Source: Bacteroidales bacterium
GTDB taxonomy: Bacteria > Bacteroidota > Bacteroidia > Bacteroidales > P3
DNA length: 46,947 nucleotides
Direction of reading: 5' to 3'
Assembly (NCBI GenBank): GCA_017443265.1
Contig: JAFSOU010000048.1
Span: 1-46,947 of the forward strand
Made by a program: the position numbers and the translations under genes. The notes under the pieces are model-generated. The model saw only the letters and a program-made list of their open reading frames with translations, was not told the DNA's origin and searched no databases. Shown here piece by piece: positions 1 to 9,455 of this stretch (the first letter of the stretch is position 1; every line of letters begins with the position of its first letter).

Positions 1-1089
1 GCCGTCGAAATCGATGCTACCGGTGCCGAACTGCGTGATATTCAGTGCGTCGATGAGAATTCCCGACATGTTAAAGATGTACAGTGTGGCCATTGTGGCG
101 TCGGTGGAGATGTAATATCCTATGTTGGTGCCTTCGTCGAAGGGGTTGGGAATGTTTTGGTCGAGGTACGAGTTGGTGGCGGTGGCAAGGCTGTCGCTAC
201 GCTTTACAAGATTGTGCAGGGTCTCCTGCATATTGTACATCTGTGTGCGTATGTCCTCGATGATGGCGTTCTGGCTTTCGATAATATGCTGCTGTTCCTG
301 TATGGAGGCCACAAGTACAGGCACCAGCGACACGTAGTCGATATATTTGTTGCCCTCGCCGTCGGTGCTCACCAATGTGGGGAACTGCTCCTCAAAACCA
401 CCCAAGTCGAGGCCGTAGCTGAATCTGTCGCCTGTTAACTGGTCCTGTAACTCGGTGGCCTTCAGGATGTCGTCGGCAGTTTTGTCGGTAATTTGTTCGC
501 TGGGGATATCAGAAATGTCGGCCACCGGTGTCAAGTCATCACCAAAGCGGTTTGCAGGCACTGTGTAGGTGTATGTTACAGGCGAGAGCTGCATCACTTG
601 CGTCAGAGCATCGGTCATATCGGTCGAACCCGACATTGTGCCGTTGCCGTAAAAAACCGAGAAGCCGCTTGCTGTAATTGGTGTGGTGAAATCCATACCC
701 GCCGACTGTGACAATTCTGTCGAGTGAGGATAATGAAATTTGAACTTAACACCGAATTTTGTAACTATATGTCCTCTTCCGGTCGAGAGTTTAATGCCAT
801 TTTTTCCGTGCAGCCAAAGCTGGTCGGAGTCGTAATTGCCGTATTCTCCCACGAAAACATTCCATCCATTGTGGTTTTCACGACCGAAATCGCCGAAAGT
901 GAGTTTGGAACCGGCTTTGTATGTCCCTTGATTGCCAAAAATTGACATCGTGGTAATCCCGTCTCTGTCATGCGGCATGTAAGGCGTTCCTACAAGCGCC
1001 CTGCCAAGGGAGTCGATTCTTAATTGTGCGAAAGAGGTTGCCGCAAATAAAATTGCGATTGTACTTAATATTAATATTTTTTTTGTCAT
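1..1089 (-). CDS. Secreted tail-fibre-domain protein with T9SS-type C-terminus (3' end outside window)
   Basis: An open frame begins with ATG at 1087-1089 and runs off the left edge, giving 363 residues. The start MTKKILILSTIAILFAATSF-AQ looks like a signal peptide. The middle has a segment of the kind seen in S74/tail-fibre intramolecular chaperone domains (DALTQVMQLSPVTYTY, then an IDYVSLVPVLVASIQEQ helix leading into a short coiled coil). The last visible part, YLDQNIPNPFDEGTNIGYYI, is the familiar start of a type A T9SS sorting domain. By family knowledge such proteins are exported through the outer membrane and anchored or released there. What it binds cannot be read from the sequence. 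The real C-terminus lies outside the window, so total length is unknown. Confidence 0.8.
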   Translation of the reverse strand, partial: MTKKILILSTIAILFAATSFAQLRIDSLGRALVGTPYMPHDRDGITTMSIFGNQGTYKAGSKLTFGDFGRENHNGWNVFVGEYGNYDSDQLWLHGKNGIKLSTGRGHIVTKFGVKFKFHYPHSTELSQSAGMDFTTPITASGFSVFYGNGTMSGSTDMTDALTQVMQLSPVTYTYTVPANRFGDDLTPVADISDIPSEQITDKTADDILKATELQDQLTGDRFSYGLDLGGFEEQFPTLVSTDGEGNKYIDYVSLVPVLVASIQEQQHIIESQNAIIEDIRTQMYNMQETLHNLVKRSDSLATATNSYLDQNIPNPFDEGTNIGYYISTDATMATLYIFNMSGILIDALNITQFGTGSIDFDG

Positions 1090-1198
1090 TTTGTCTATGT
1101 TTTTATCGTTGTTTATTTGTTTACCCCATTTTTCTACGTGTTAGGGCAATAATCACGGGAGTTTTTCGTTTTTGAGGTTGTTATTTATATGGGTTGGG

Positions 1199-1242
1199 GG
1201 CCTTTGTCCGACGAAAAACACCTTAAACCACGGACAAAGGCC
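1199..1242. repeat. 12-bp perfect inverted repeat with 20-nt loop
   Basis: GGCCTTTGTCCG at 1199-1210 is exactly reversed and complemented by CGGACAAAGGCC at 1231-1242. It lies 110 bp upstream of the start of the left-edge gene on the minus strand. No T-run follows on either strand, so it is not an ordinary terminator. It could be a stable hairpin in an untranslated RNA or a protein-binding site. Confidence 0.75.
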
Positions 1243-1560
1243 TGCTCAGCCTATAGGCGGGTCGGGATAATATGGGTGGGAGGGGGGTACATATTGATAA
1301 TCCATACTTTGCACACCGTCATTCAAATGTGCAAATGTTGTATTGTTCTGATTATCAACAATTTTCATATATCACTTGTTTGTTTTTTCAATTTGTAAAG
1401 TTATACATAATCTTTTATTGTCGTGGCGTCAAATGTTGTCGGGTGTCATCATTTGACGGGAGGGAGGGGGAACTCCGGTGGACTTTTGTCTCCCCTGCGG
1501 GGCTCAATGGTTGTATGATACACATTTTTTTACAGGGACTTACGTCACTGCCTATATTCT

Positions 1561-1886
1561 GCCGCCCCTACAGGGCTGTTTGTTTTACTGGCAACAGGCT
1601 ATTGACGACTGAAAAAATCTGCGATTTCCGCGCTTTCTGCGAGAGATGTGCGTTTTAATTTTCAACTGAAAAATGTCGCCCCTACAGGGCTGTTTGTTTC
1701 ACTGCAGCAGGCTATTGACGACTGAAAAAATCTGCGATTTCAGCGCTTTCTGCGAGAAATAACATTTCAATTTTCAACTCTTAATTTTCAACTGAAAAAT
1801 GTCGCCCCTACAGGGCTGTTTGTTTTACTGCAGCAGGCTATTGACGACTGAAAAAATCTGCGATTTCCGCGCTTTCTGCGAGAGAT
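1561..1886. repeat. Three direct copies of an 86-bp repeat
   Basis: Copies run 1561-1647, 1675-1760 and 1801-1886, and differ at only a few positions. Each opens with GCCCCTACAGGGC, itself nearly self-complementary, continues through GCTATTGACGACTG and ends CGCTTTCTGCGAGA. Spacers of 27 and 40 bp are AT-rich. No associated transposase is visible, so this looks like a non-autonomous or non-coding repeat family. Confidence 0.85.
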
Positions 1887-1921
1887 ATACATTTCAACTA
1901 TAAACTTATTAAAAAAAATCG

Positions 1922-1929
1922 TACATTTG
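1922..1929 (+). promoter_or_regulatory. Promoter -7 box (TACATTTG)
   Basis: TACATTTG fits the Bacteroidota TAnnTTTG box and is 23 bp before the peptidase start codon. No clear -33 TTG is seen 19-21 bp upstream. Confidence 0.55.
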
Positions 1930-1952
1930 CACTAACTAAAATCAAAGACACA

Positions 1953-3545
1953 ATGAAGAAACTCGCTCTTATACTGGCACTTGCGGTTTCGTCCGCCGCT
2001 TTTGCCCAAATCACTCCCGACGAAGAAACTGCCGGAATGGAATGCACAAGCATAACCGTTGGCTGCAAAGCCTCCAAGGACGGCTCGGTGATGACCTCGC
2101 ACACCGACGACAGCCACCGCTCGCGCACCAACATCTGGGTGGAACCCGCCCGCAACTACGGTAAGGGCGCCATGCAGAAACTATACCTCCGCCGCTGGGC
2201 CAAGAAAGAGGAAGGCAAGATGCCGCGATACGAAAACATCGAAATTGGCGAAATACCGCAGGTGGCACACACCTACCAGTTTTTCAACACCGCATACCCC
2301 TGCATGAACGAAAAACAGCTTGCCATAGGCGAATCCACCTTCGGCGGACGCCCCGAGCTTAAGTCGGACAGCGGACTGATAGACTGCCAACGCCTGTGCA
2401 TGCTGCTGCTGCAACGCTGCTCCACGGCACGCGAGGCCATAAAGACAGCCGGTGCCCTGCTTAAGGAATACGGCTGGAACGACGCTGGCGAGTGTCTTAC
2501 AATTGCCGACAAAAAAGAGGTATGGCATTTGGAGATTCTCGGTCCCGGCAAGGACAAGAAAGGTGCAGTGTGGGCCGCACAGCGTGTTCCCGACGACCAT
2601 ATCTCGGTCAACGCCAACGCCTCGCGCATACTCGAGATAGACCTCAAAAACAAGGACTTTTTCATGGCCTCCGACAACGTGTATTCCCTTGCCGAGGAAA
2701 ACGGCTGGTGGAACAAAAAGAAAGAGCCTTTCCGTTTTGCCTATGCCTATGCTCCCGAAACCCGCACCATGCTGGCCTGCCGTCGCAGGGAGTGGCGTGT
2801 GTTCGACCTGCTGGCCCCATCGCTGAAACTCGACCCCAACGCCGAGAACTACCCTTTCTCGGTAAAACCCGACTCGCTTGTGAGCATCGAGGATATGATG
2901 CGGGTGTTCAAGGACTACTACGAAGGCACTGAGTACGACATGCGCAAAACCCTCACCGTTACCGACAAAGAGGGCAAAACCGTGATGTCGCCCCTTGCCA
3001 ACCCCTTTATGAAAGCCGACGAGCTGGCGCTGCACAAAATCAACGGCGGATGGCACGCCCGCGGCGAACGCAGCATAGCCGTGCATTTCACCGTTTACGC
3101 CACCATACTGCAATGCCGCAGCTGGCTGCCCGACGAGGTGGGAGCCCTCTGCTGGTTCGACCTCGACAATGTAGCTTCGTCGATATACGTGCCTTTCTAC
3201 GCCAACGTAACCGACCTGCCATCCACTTACAAGACCTGCGGCCGCGAGACGGGTTTCAGCCGAAAAGCCGCTTGGTGGGCTTTCAACCGACTGGGAACCC
3301 TTGCCGCCAAACGCTGGGGCGATATGCGACATGTGGTGGACGCTTACTGGGTGCCCCTGCAAGCCGGTTTTATCGACGAGCATTACGAAATAGAGAAACG
3401 AGCCCTGCAGCTGCTCAACGAGGGCAAGCGCGACGAGGCGATAAAGATGCTCACCGATTTCAGCATCAGCTGCGGCAACACTGCCGTGAACAAAGCGTGG
3501 GAAGCCGGCGACTATATCTGGACCAACTTCGACGGACAGTGGTAA
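1953..3545 (+). CDS. Peptidase family C69 (dipeptidase-like), secreted
   Basis: 530 residues. The N-terminus MKKLALILALAVSSAAFA-Q is a clear signal peptide, with likely cleavage after residue 18. A short propeptide-like stretch then leads to Cys31 in the context ECTSITVGCKASKDGSV. This matches the N-terminal nucleophile region of C69 (PepD-type) peptidases, where the Cys becomes the first residue of the mature enzyme and the conserved KDGS turn follows. Length is usual for the family. These enzymes cleave dipeptides or small peptides, here probably in the periplasm. The gene stands alone between a repeat region and a tRNA and has its own promoter box. Family assignment is fairly sure; the natural substrate is not known. 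Confidence 0.85.
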   Translation: MKKLALILALAVSSAAFAQITPDEETAGMECTSITVGCKASKDGSVMTSHTDDSHRSRTNIWVEPARNYGKGAMQKLYLRRWAKKEEGKMPRYENIEIGEIPQVAHTYQFFNTAYPCMNEKQLAIGESTFGGRPELKSDSGLIDCQRLCMLLLQRCSTAREAIKTAGALLKEYGWNDAGECLTIADKKEVWHLEILGPGKDKKGAVWAAQRVPDDHISVNANASRILEIDLKNKDFFMASDNVYSLAEENGWWNKKKEPFRFAYAYAPETRTMLACRRREWRVFDLLAPSLKLDPNAENYPFSVKPDSLVSIEDMMRVFKDYYEGTEYDMRKTLTVTDKEGKTVMSPLANPFMKADELALHKINGGWHARGERSIAVHFTVYATILQCRSWLPDEVGALCWFDLDNVASSIYVPFYANVTDLPSTYKTCGRETGFSRKAAWWAFNRLGTLAAKRWGDMRHVVDAYWVPLQAGFIDEHYEIEKRALQLLNEGKRDEAIKMLTDFSISCGNTAVNKAWEAGDYIWTNFDGQW

Positions 3546-3748
3546 AAAAGTGAGCTTGTGGAAGCTAAAATTGCGCTTTCGCACCGCTCTAAAACACGTT
3601 TTTATCCTTTTTTCCCGCCATTCACCAGTTGCGGCACCACCTTGTAACAAAATTTGCAACACGCTTAATATCAGATATTTATTTTGGTTTTTTTTGGCAA
3701 GGAAAAAAAATATTTGACTAAAGATTTTTTATTTCGGAAAAAAAAGCG

Positions 3749-3756
3749 TAACTTTG
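3749..3756 (+). promoter_or_regulatory. Promoter -7 box of tRNA-Ala (TAACTTTG)
   Basis: TAACTTTG lies 15 bp before the first base of the tRNA, in an AT-rich stretch. No -33 partner at the usual distance is obvious. Confidence 0.55.
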
Positions 3757-3771
3757 CAAACTCAAAACGAT

Positions 3772-3845
3772 GGGGTATTAGCTCAGTTGGCTAGAGCGTT
3801 TGACTGGCAGTCAAGAGGTCATCGGTTCGATTCCGTTATACTCCA
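3772..3845 (+). tRNA. tRNA-Ala (anticodon GGC)
   Basis: A cloverleaf can be drawn by eye. The acceptor GGGGTAT pairs with ATACTCC and includes the G3-U70 wobble that marks tRNA-Ala. The D-arm contains TAGCTCAGTTGGCTAGAGC. The anticodon stem TTTGA/TCAAG carries the loop CTGGCAG with GGC at positions 34-36. The T-loop is TTCGATT, and the discriminator base A73 is at 3845. CCA is not encoded. The T-stem ATCGG/CCGTT has a U-U mismatch at its second pair, a small oddity. A terminator follows. Confidence 0.93.
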
Positions 3846-3867
3846 CGCATCAATAAAAACAAAACAC

Positions 3868-3900
3868 AAAGCGACCGCTCGAAAGAGGGTCGCTTTTCTT
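3868..3900. terminator. Rho-independent terminator after tRNA-Ala
   Basis: AAAGCGACC (3868-3876) pairs with GGTCGCTTT (3888-3896) around an 11-nt loop and continues into a T-rich tail. It lies between the tRNA and the convergent phosphohexomutase gene and may serve both. Confidence 0.75.
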
Positions 3901-3927
3901 TTTATCATGGTTTAAAAGTGTGTCGCT

Positions 3928-5664
3928 TTATGCCAGTCCCAGCGAGGCTTTGATGGCTTCGATTTTCTGCGCAAGGGTCTGGTTGGTACTGTCGTAGTCG
4001 GCAGCGCTGGCAAGTGGGGCCTTCACTCCGAAATAGAATTTAATCTTCGGCTCGGTGCCGGAGGGACGCACAGTAACCTTGCTTCCGTCGGCGGTGAAGA
4101 ACTGCAGCACGTCGCTCTTGGGCAAGTCGATAGGTTCGGCTTTGCCGGTTGCAGTGTCGGTGCTTAGCAGGGTGGAATAATCTTTTACGCAAACCACCTT
4201 GGAGCCCGCTATCTGTGCCGGGGTGTTGTTACGGAAATCGCACATCATCTGCTTTATTTCCTCGCTGCCCGACTTGCCTTTCTTGGTTATCGAAAGCAGG
4301 TCCTCTTTGTAGAAACCATATTCCACATAGAGGTCGCACAGTATGTCGAAGAAAGTCTTGCCTTGGTCTTTGGCCCAAGCTGCAATTTCGGCAATCATGG
4401 TGCAGGCGCTAACGGCGTCCTTGTCGCGCACAAAGTCGCCTATAAGGTATCCGTAGCTTTCCTCGCCGCCGCCGATGAATTGTTCGCGACCCTCGAGTTC
4501 GAGGATTTTGTTGCCGATGTATTTGAAACCTGTAAGAACGTCGTAGCTTTTCACACCGTTTTTGTGGGCAATATCGGCAAGCAGTTCGGAGGTTACGATG
4601 GTTTTAACGATATAGTCGTTGGGCTGCTGCAGACCGAGACTTTTGCGTTGCATAAGCAGGTAATAGATTAGTATCGAGGCTGTTTGGTTGCCGTTGAGGA
4701 GCATCCACTGTCCGTCGTTGCGTTTCACAGCCACTCCAACGCGGTCGGCGTCGGGGTCGGTGGCCATAACGATGTCGGCGTCGATATCCTGCGCCAGTTT
4801 CATGGACAGTTCCATGGCGGCCTTCTCCTCTGGGTTGGGCGATTTGGTGGTGGGGAAATTGCCGTCGGCAACAGCCTGTGGCTCAACGATATTTACATTG
4901 GTGAAACCCATTTTGGCAAGGGCTTTGGGCACAAGAGTTATGCCGGTGCCGTGCAGTGGCGAATAAACAATCTTAAGGTCGTGCTGACGTTTCACCACAT
5001 CGGGCATAATGCTGTTTTCCATCACTTTGGCAAGATAAACATCGTCGGTTTCCTTGCCAATAATCTGTATGTTTTTATCGCCTCCTTCGGTTTTGATGTC
5101 TTCCAGAGCGGTGATTTTCAGCACTTCGTCGATAACGTTGGTGTCGTGCGGTGCCACAAGCTGGCAGCCGTCGCTCCAGTAGGCTTTGTAGCCGTTGTAT
5201 TCCTTTGGATTGTGGCTGGCGGTAACCATCACACCGATGTTGCAACCGTAGTGCCTTACAGCAAACGAGAGTTCGGGGGTGGGGCGCAAATCTTCGAACA
5301 GATACACTTTGAAACCATTGGCGGCCAGCACCTTGGCGGTGATTTCGGCAAACTGGCGGCTGTTGTTGCGGCTGTCGTGCGAAACAGCGGCTTTGGGTTG
5401 GTTGTCGTTTCCGAGGTTTTTCAGCACATAGTTGGCCAGGCCCTGGGTGGCCATTGCCACAGTGTAACGGTTCATTCGGTTGGTGCCTATGCCCATAATT
5501 CCGCGCAGTCCGCCGGTGCCGAATTCGAGGTTTTTGTAGAAACTCTCGTTGAGCTCTTCGGGGTTTTCGACCATCATTTTACGGATTGCAGATTTTGTAT
5601 CTTCGTCGTAATTGCCATTAAGCCAAATATTTACATTTTGTTCTGCTGTTTTATCGAGTGCCAT
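3928..5664 (-). CDS. Phosphoglucomutase/phosphomannomutase family enzyme
   Basis: 578 residues, the usual length for the long alpha-D-phosphohexomutase group. It moves a phosphate between C6 and C1 of a hexose via an enzyme phosphoserine. The active-site loop TASHNP puts the phosphoserine at Ser150. The Mg-binding loop DPDADR is at about 303-308, the sugar-binding GEESYG at about 400-405, and the phosphate-binding RPSGTEP at about 533-539, so all four landmarks are intact. It would link central carbon metabolism with sugar nucleotides for surface polysaccharide. It is convergent with the tRNA and has no partner gene. Whether glucose or mannose phosphate is preferred cannot be told from sequence. 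Confidence 0.93.
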   Translation of the reverse strand: MALDKTAEQNVNIWLNGNYDEDTKSAIRKMMVENPEELNESFYKNLEFGTGGLRGIMGIGTNRMNRYTVAMATQGLANYVLKNLGNDNQPKAAVSHDSRNNSRQFAEITAKVLAANGFKVYLFEDLRPTPELSFAVRHYGCNIGVMVTASHNPKEYNGYKAYWSDGCQLVAPHDTNVIDEVLKITALEDIKTEGGDKNIQIIGKETDDVYLAKVMENSIMPDVVKRQHDLKIVYSPLHGTGITLVPKALAKMGFTNVNIVEPQAVADGNFPTTKSPNPEEKAAMELSMKLAQDIDADIVMATDPDADRVGVAVKRNDGQWMLLNGNQTASILIYYLLMQRKSLGLQQPNDYIVKTIVTSELLADIAHKNGVKSYDVLTGFKYIGNKILELEGREQFIGGGEESYGYLIGDFVRDKDAVSACTMIAEIAAWAKDQGKTFFDILCDLYVEYGFYKEDLLSITKKGKSGSEEIKQMMCDFRNNTPAQIAGSKVVCVKDYSTLLSTDTATGKAEPIDLPKSDVLQFFTADGSKVTVRPSGTEPKIKFYFGVKAPLASAADYDSTNQTLAQKIEAIKASLGLA

Positions 5665-5850
5665 AGTGATATGTGTTTAATTATTTAAAAGTCTTGATTT
5701 TGAAACAGCAAAGGTCGCATTTTTTTACGAAAAAAGCAAATGTTTTTGATATTTCTTTATCTCCACATCATTTTTAAATAAACACAACAGCAACAAACGA
5801 CATCTTGTCGTGTAACATAAAACAGATTTCGCAAAGCACAATTTTTTTCG

Positions 5851-5858
5851 TATCTTTG
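5851..5858 (+). promoter_or_regulatory. Promoter -7 box of the cysS operon (TATCTTTG)
   Basis: TATCTTTG matches the Bacteroidota consensus and lies 59 bp before the cysS start. TTTC, near the -33 TTTG, is 20 bp upstream (5827-5830). Confidence 0.7.
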
Positions 5859-5917
5859 TAGTTTGAACAAAATCTAACCATTATTAGGCAATATATTTAT
5901 ATTCAACTGTTTATATC

Positions 5918-7405
5918 ATGGAAAGCGAACTTATTATATACAACACTCTTTCGCGGCAGAAAGAGCTTTTCCGTCCGCTGAACGCCCCTCACGTGGGAAT
6001 GTACGTGTGCGGACCCACCGTTTACGGCGATGCCCATTTGGGACATGCGCGTCCAGCCATCACTTTCGACGTGGTGTTCCGCTACCTGCGGCATCTCGGC
6101 TACAAAGTGCGTTACGTGCGCAACATCACCGATGTGGGACACCTTGAACACGATGCCGACGAAGGCGAGGACAAGATAGCCAAGAAAGCCCGTTTGGAGG
6201 ACCTCGAACCTATGGAGGTGGCACAGCTCTACACCGACCGCTACCATGCCGCCATGGACCGTCTGAACGTGCTGCACCCCAGCATAGAGCCACGTGCCTC
6301 CGGCCACATCATAGAACAAATAGAACTGGTGCAGAAAATCCTCGATGCAGGCCTCGCCTACGAAAGCAACGGCTCCATCTATTTCGACATTCGCAAATAT
6401 CAGGAAAAAACAAAGAAATACGGCTGTCTTTCGGGACGTGCCATCGAAGACCAGCTCTCCACCACGCGCGAACTCGACGGACAGGACGACAAACACGCCT
6501 CCGCCGATTTCGCACTCTGGAAAAAAGCAGCTCCCGAACACATCATGCGCTGGAACTCGCCTTGGAGCGTAGGTTTCCCCGGCTGGCACACCGAATGCAC
6601 CGCTATGGGAACCAAATACCTGGGCGAGACTTTCGACATTCACGGCGGCGGTATGGACCTCATCTTTCCGCACCACGAGTCGGAAATAGCACAGCAGACC
6701 GCCGTTACAGGTCACGGCCCGTGCAAGTACTGGATGCACAACAATATGATTACCATCGACGGTAAGAAAATGGGTAAGTCACTGGGCAATTTTATCACCC
6801 TCGACGAGTTTTTCAACGGCTCGCACCACGACAACGAAGGCAGGGAGATGCTGCAGCAGGCCTACAGCCCCATGACGATACGTTTCTTCATCCTCCAAGC
6901 ACACTACCGCAGCACTGTGGATTTCAGTAACGAAGCACTGCAGGCCGCCGAAAAAGGTTACCAACGTCTGATGCAGGCCTACAAAACCCTCGGCTCGCTG
7001 CAACCCTCTAAAACATCTTCGGTGGACATCAGCAAATTTAAACAAAACTGCTACGACGCCATCAACGACGACTTCAACACACCCATAGTGATAGCCCACC
7101 TGTTCGAGGCAGTAAAGACCATCAACAGCGTACACGACCGCAAAGAGACACTGACACAGGCCGACATCGACGAGATGAAAAAAATGTTCGACGTTTTCGC
7201 TTTCGAGATACTAGGCCTCACCGACGAAAGCTCGTCGGACAACGCCGCTGTGCTCAACGGACTGATGGACGTCATCCTCGACATACGCGCCAAAGCCAAA
7301 GCCAACAAGGACTGGGCCACCAGCGACGCCATACGCGACAAGCTGAAAGAGATAGGAATTACAGTAAAGGACGGCAAAGACGGTGCCACTTGGAATTTAG
7401 AATAA
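5918..7405 (+). CDS. cysS: Cysteinyl-tRNA synthetase
   Basis: 495 residues, typical class I CysRS. It charges tRNA-Cys with cysteine using ATP in the cytosol. Zinc-site Cys31 sits in YVCGPTVYG, followed by the HIGH-type HLGH at 40-43. The remaining zinc-site segments are Cys227 in GWHTECTAM and HHESE at about 252-256, and the KMSKS-type KMGKS is at 284-288. All key residues are present. It is the first gene of an apparent operon: its stop is 7 bp before dnaG, which is followed by a membrane protein gene 27 bp later. Confidence 0.97.
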   Translation: MESELIIYNTLSRQKELFRPLNAPHVGMYVCGPTVYGDAHLGHARPAITFDVVFRYLRHLGYKVRYVRNITDVGHLEHDADEGEDKIAKKARLEDLEPMEVAQLYTDRYHAAMDRLNVLHPSIEPRASGHIIEQIELVQKILDAGLAYESNGSIYFDIRKYQEKTKKYGCLSGRAIEDQLSTTRELDGQDDKHASADFALWKKAAPEHIMRWNSPWSVGFPGWHTECTAMGTKYLGETFDIHGGGMDLIFPHHESEIAQQTAVTGHGPCKYWMHNNMITIDGKKMGKSLGNFITLDEFFNGSHHDNEGREMLQQAYSPMTIRFFILQAHYRSTVDFSNEALQAAEKGYQRLMQAYKTLGSLQPSKTSSVDISKFKQNCYDAINDDFNTPIVIAHLFEAVKTINSVHDRKETLTQADIDEMKKMFDVFAFEILGLTDESSSDNAAVLNGLMDVILDIRAKAKANKDWATSDAIRDKLKEIGITVKDGKDGATWNLE

Positions 7406-7412
7406 TACTGTT

Positions 7413-9428
7413 ATGATACCTCCCGACACAGTTCAGAAGATACTCGACGCCACTCGCATAGAGGAGGTGGTATCCGAATTTGTGTCGCTGCACCGACGCG
7501 GTGCCAACTATATGGGCTGCTGCCCGTTCCACAACGAAAAAACACCCTCTTTCTCCGTATCACCGTCGCGAGGCATATTCAAATGTTTCGGCTGCGGCGA
7601 GGCAGGCAACGCCGTGCATTTCCTGATGAAACACGAGCATTTCTCCTACCCCGACGCACTGCGCTTTCTGGCAAACAAATACGGCATCGAAATAAAGGAG
7701 AAAGAACTCACCGACGAAGAACGTCAGGCACAGACCGAACGCGACACCCTTTTCCACGTAAGCGAGTTTGCCCAGAAACACTTCGCCGACCTGCTCTACA
7801 ACAACGAAGACGGCCGCAACATAGGCCTTGCCTATTTCTACGAACGACAACTCAACGACGACATAATAAAGAAATTCGGCCTCGGCTACTGTCTCGACGA
7901 ATGGGAGGCTTTTACCAAGTACGCCCTTGCCCAAGGCTACAGCGAGGACGCCCTTGTGAAATCGGGGCTGAGCATCAAGAAAGAAGAAAACGAAAAACGT
8001 CTGTACGACCGTTTCAGAGGCAGAGTGATGTTCCCCATCTTCAACGCCAGCGGCAGGGTGCTCGGATTCAGCGGCAGGGTGCTCTCTTCCGAAAAAACAG
8101 CGGCAAAATATGTCAACTCGCCCGACTCCGAAATTTACAACAAAAGCAACACCCTGTACGGCATTTTCCAAGCCAAAAACGCCATTGCCCGACAGGACCT
8201 CTGCTTTCTGGTGGAAGGCAACATCGACGTCATTTCGATGCACCAGTCGGGATTGGAAAACACCGTGGCATCGTGCGGCACATCGCTCACCCGCGAACAG
8301 ATACGCATGATAAAACGCTACACCCGCAACGTAACGCTGATGTACGACGGCGACCCCCCCGGCATCAAAGCGGCGATACGCGCCATCGACCTGCTTCTGG
8401 GCGAAGGCATGAAAGTGCGTGTGGTGCTTTTCCCCGACAACGACGACCCCGACAGCTACGCAAAAAAATACGGCTCGGAGCAGATACAGTCTTTTGTGAA
8501 AGAAAACGCACTCGACTTTGTACATTTCAAAACAGGAATACTGCTGAAAGACGCCGGCAAAGACCCTTTGAAAATATCGCAAGCAGCCAGCGAGATGGTG
8601 AACACCATTGCCCTTGTGGGCGACCTTATGGAACGCACCGAGAGCGTTCGCGAATGCTCATCGATAATGCGGATTCCCGAAGAGACCATGGCACAAAGCG
8701 TGGCCAAAGCCATTCTTCGCAACAAACAAAAGGCCTACGAAGAGGAACAGAAAACCTCAGGAACAGCCCCACAAGAAACCTCCCAACCACCTGCAGACGA
8801 AACCAACACCGAACCCACAACTCCATTAACCACCAACTCCGGCAACCAGTTTCTGCAAAGTTTCTATCCCTGCGAGGAACAGGAGAAAAAAATAATAGAA
8901 ATACTGCTGAACCATGGCAACAGCACCATAAAAAAACCCGCCAAGGACGAAAACGACAACGACATTTTTGAAGAATACTATGTGGCGGCCCTCGTAATAG
9001 GCGACATCCTTAACGACAATATCAAATTCGACAACCCGCTGTACCAAAGCATTTTCGACGAATATGCCACTTTTCTGCAACAAGGCAGCCTGCCTCACGA
9101 CCAGCATTTTGTAAACCACCCAAAAGAAGAGGTCCGTATGCTCGCCGCCACACTACTGTCGCACCCATACACTTTAAGCGAATCTTGGTTGAAGAAGCAC
9201 AACATCTCCACCCCCTCGCCCTCAGACCCCAATGTGATAGCCAACGACGTACACGACTCCATCCTTAACCTGAAAATGAAAAAGCTGGAACAAAAAATAA
9301 CGGAAGCTAAAGAACAGCTCAAAACCACCACTGGCGACGAGGATATCATCATATTGCTCGGACAAATAAAACAATACGAGGCCGTGCGTATGGCCCTTGG
9401 CAGGGAATTGAACCGTGTTATTATGTAA
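7413..9428 (+). CDS. dnaG: DNA primase
   Basis: 671 residues. It makes RNA primers for DNA replication with the replicative helicase. The CHC2 zinc ligands are visible as Cys37, His40, Cys58 and Cys61 in CCPFHNEKTPSF and FKCFGCG. The TOPRIM fold follows, with catalytic Glu268 in LVEGNID and Asp312/Asp314 in YDGD, then a DNDDPDSY segment. The C-terminal third is variable, with a Pro/Thr-rich linker at about 447-475 and a helical tail fitting the helicase-binding region. It has no promoter of its own in the 7-bp gap after cysS, so it is probably co-transcribed. Confidence 0.97.
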   Translation: MIPPDTVQKILDATRIEEVVSEFVSLHRRGANYMGCCPFHNEKTPSFSVSPSRGIFKCFGCGEAGNAVHFLMKHEHFSYPDALRFLANKYGIEIKEKELTDEERQAQTERDTLFHVSEFAQKHFADLLYNNEDGRNIGLAYFYERQLNDDIIKKFGLGYCLDEWEAFTKYALAQGYSEDALVKSGLSIKKEENEKRLYDRFRGRVMFPIFNASGRVLGFSGRVLSSEKTAAKYVNSPDSEIYNKSNTLYGIFQAKNAIARQDLCFLVEGNIDVISMHQSGLENTVASCGTSLTREQIRMIKRYTRNVTLMYDGDPPGIKAAIRAIDLLLGEGMKVRVVLFPDNDDPDSYAKKYGSEQIQSFVKENALDFVHFKTGILLKDAGKDPLKISQAASEMVNTIALVGDLMERTESVRECSSIMRIPEETMAQSVAKAILRNKQKAYEEEQKTSGTAPQETSQPPADETNTEPTTPLTTNSGNQFLQSFYPCEEQEKKIIEILLNHGNSTIKKPAKDENDNDIFEEYYVAALVIGDILNDNIKFDNPLYQSIFDEYATFLQQGSLPHDQHFVNHPKEEVRMLAATLLSHPYTLSESWLKKHNISTPSPSDPNVIANDVHDSILNLKMKKLEQKITEAKEQLKTTTGDEDIIILLGQIKQYEAVRMALGRELNRVIM

Positions 9429-9455
9429 ACATTTATCAATCACCCAATTATATTA

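Larger units (their letters stand above)
1090..1952. other. Gene-free, repeat-rich intergenic region
   Basis: No convincing gene is seen. The left half has a strong 12-bp inverted repeat (1199-1242) followed by the short palindrome GCCTATAGGC (1249-1258). The right half holds three near-identical 86-bp repeats (1561-1886) separated by AT-rich TTTTCAACT-type spacers. A promoter box for the downstream peptidase is at 1922-1929. Confidence 0.8.

Noticed and set aside
1561..1886. CRISPR array
   Set aside because: Only three 86-bp repeats with AT-rich, partly similar spacers of unequal length and no cas gene.
2181..3662. Long 493-codon frame on the minus strand opposite the C69 peptidase
   Set aside because: It is a shadow of the peptidase gene; its product has no recognisable domain, while the plus frame has a signal peptide and family motifs.
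4684..5688. 334-codon frame on the plus strand opposite the phosphohexomutase
   Set aside because: Shadow frame; the minus-strand protein carries all catalytic motifs of its family.
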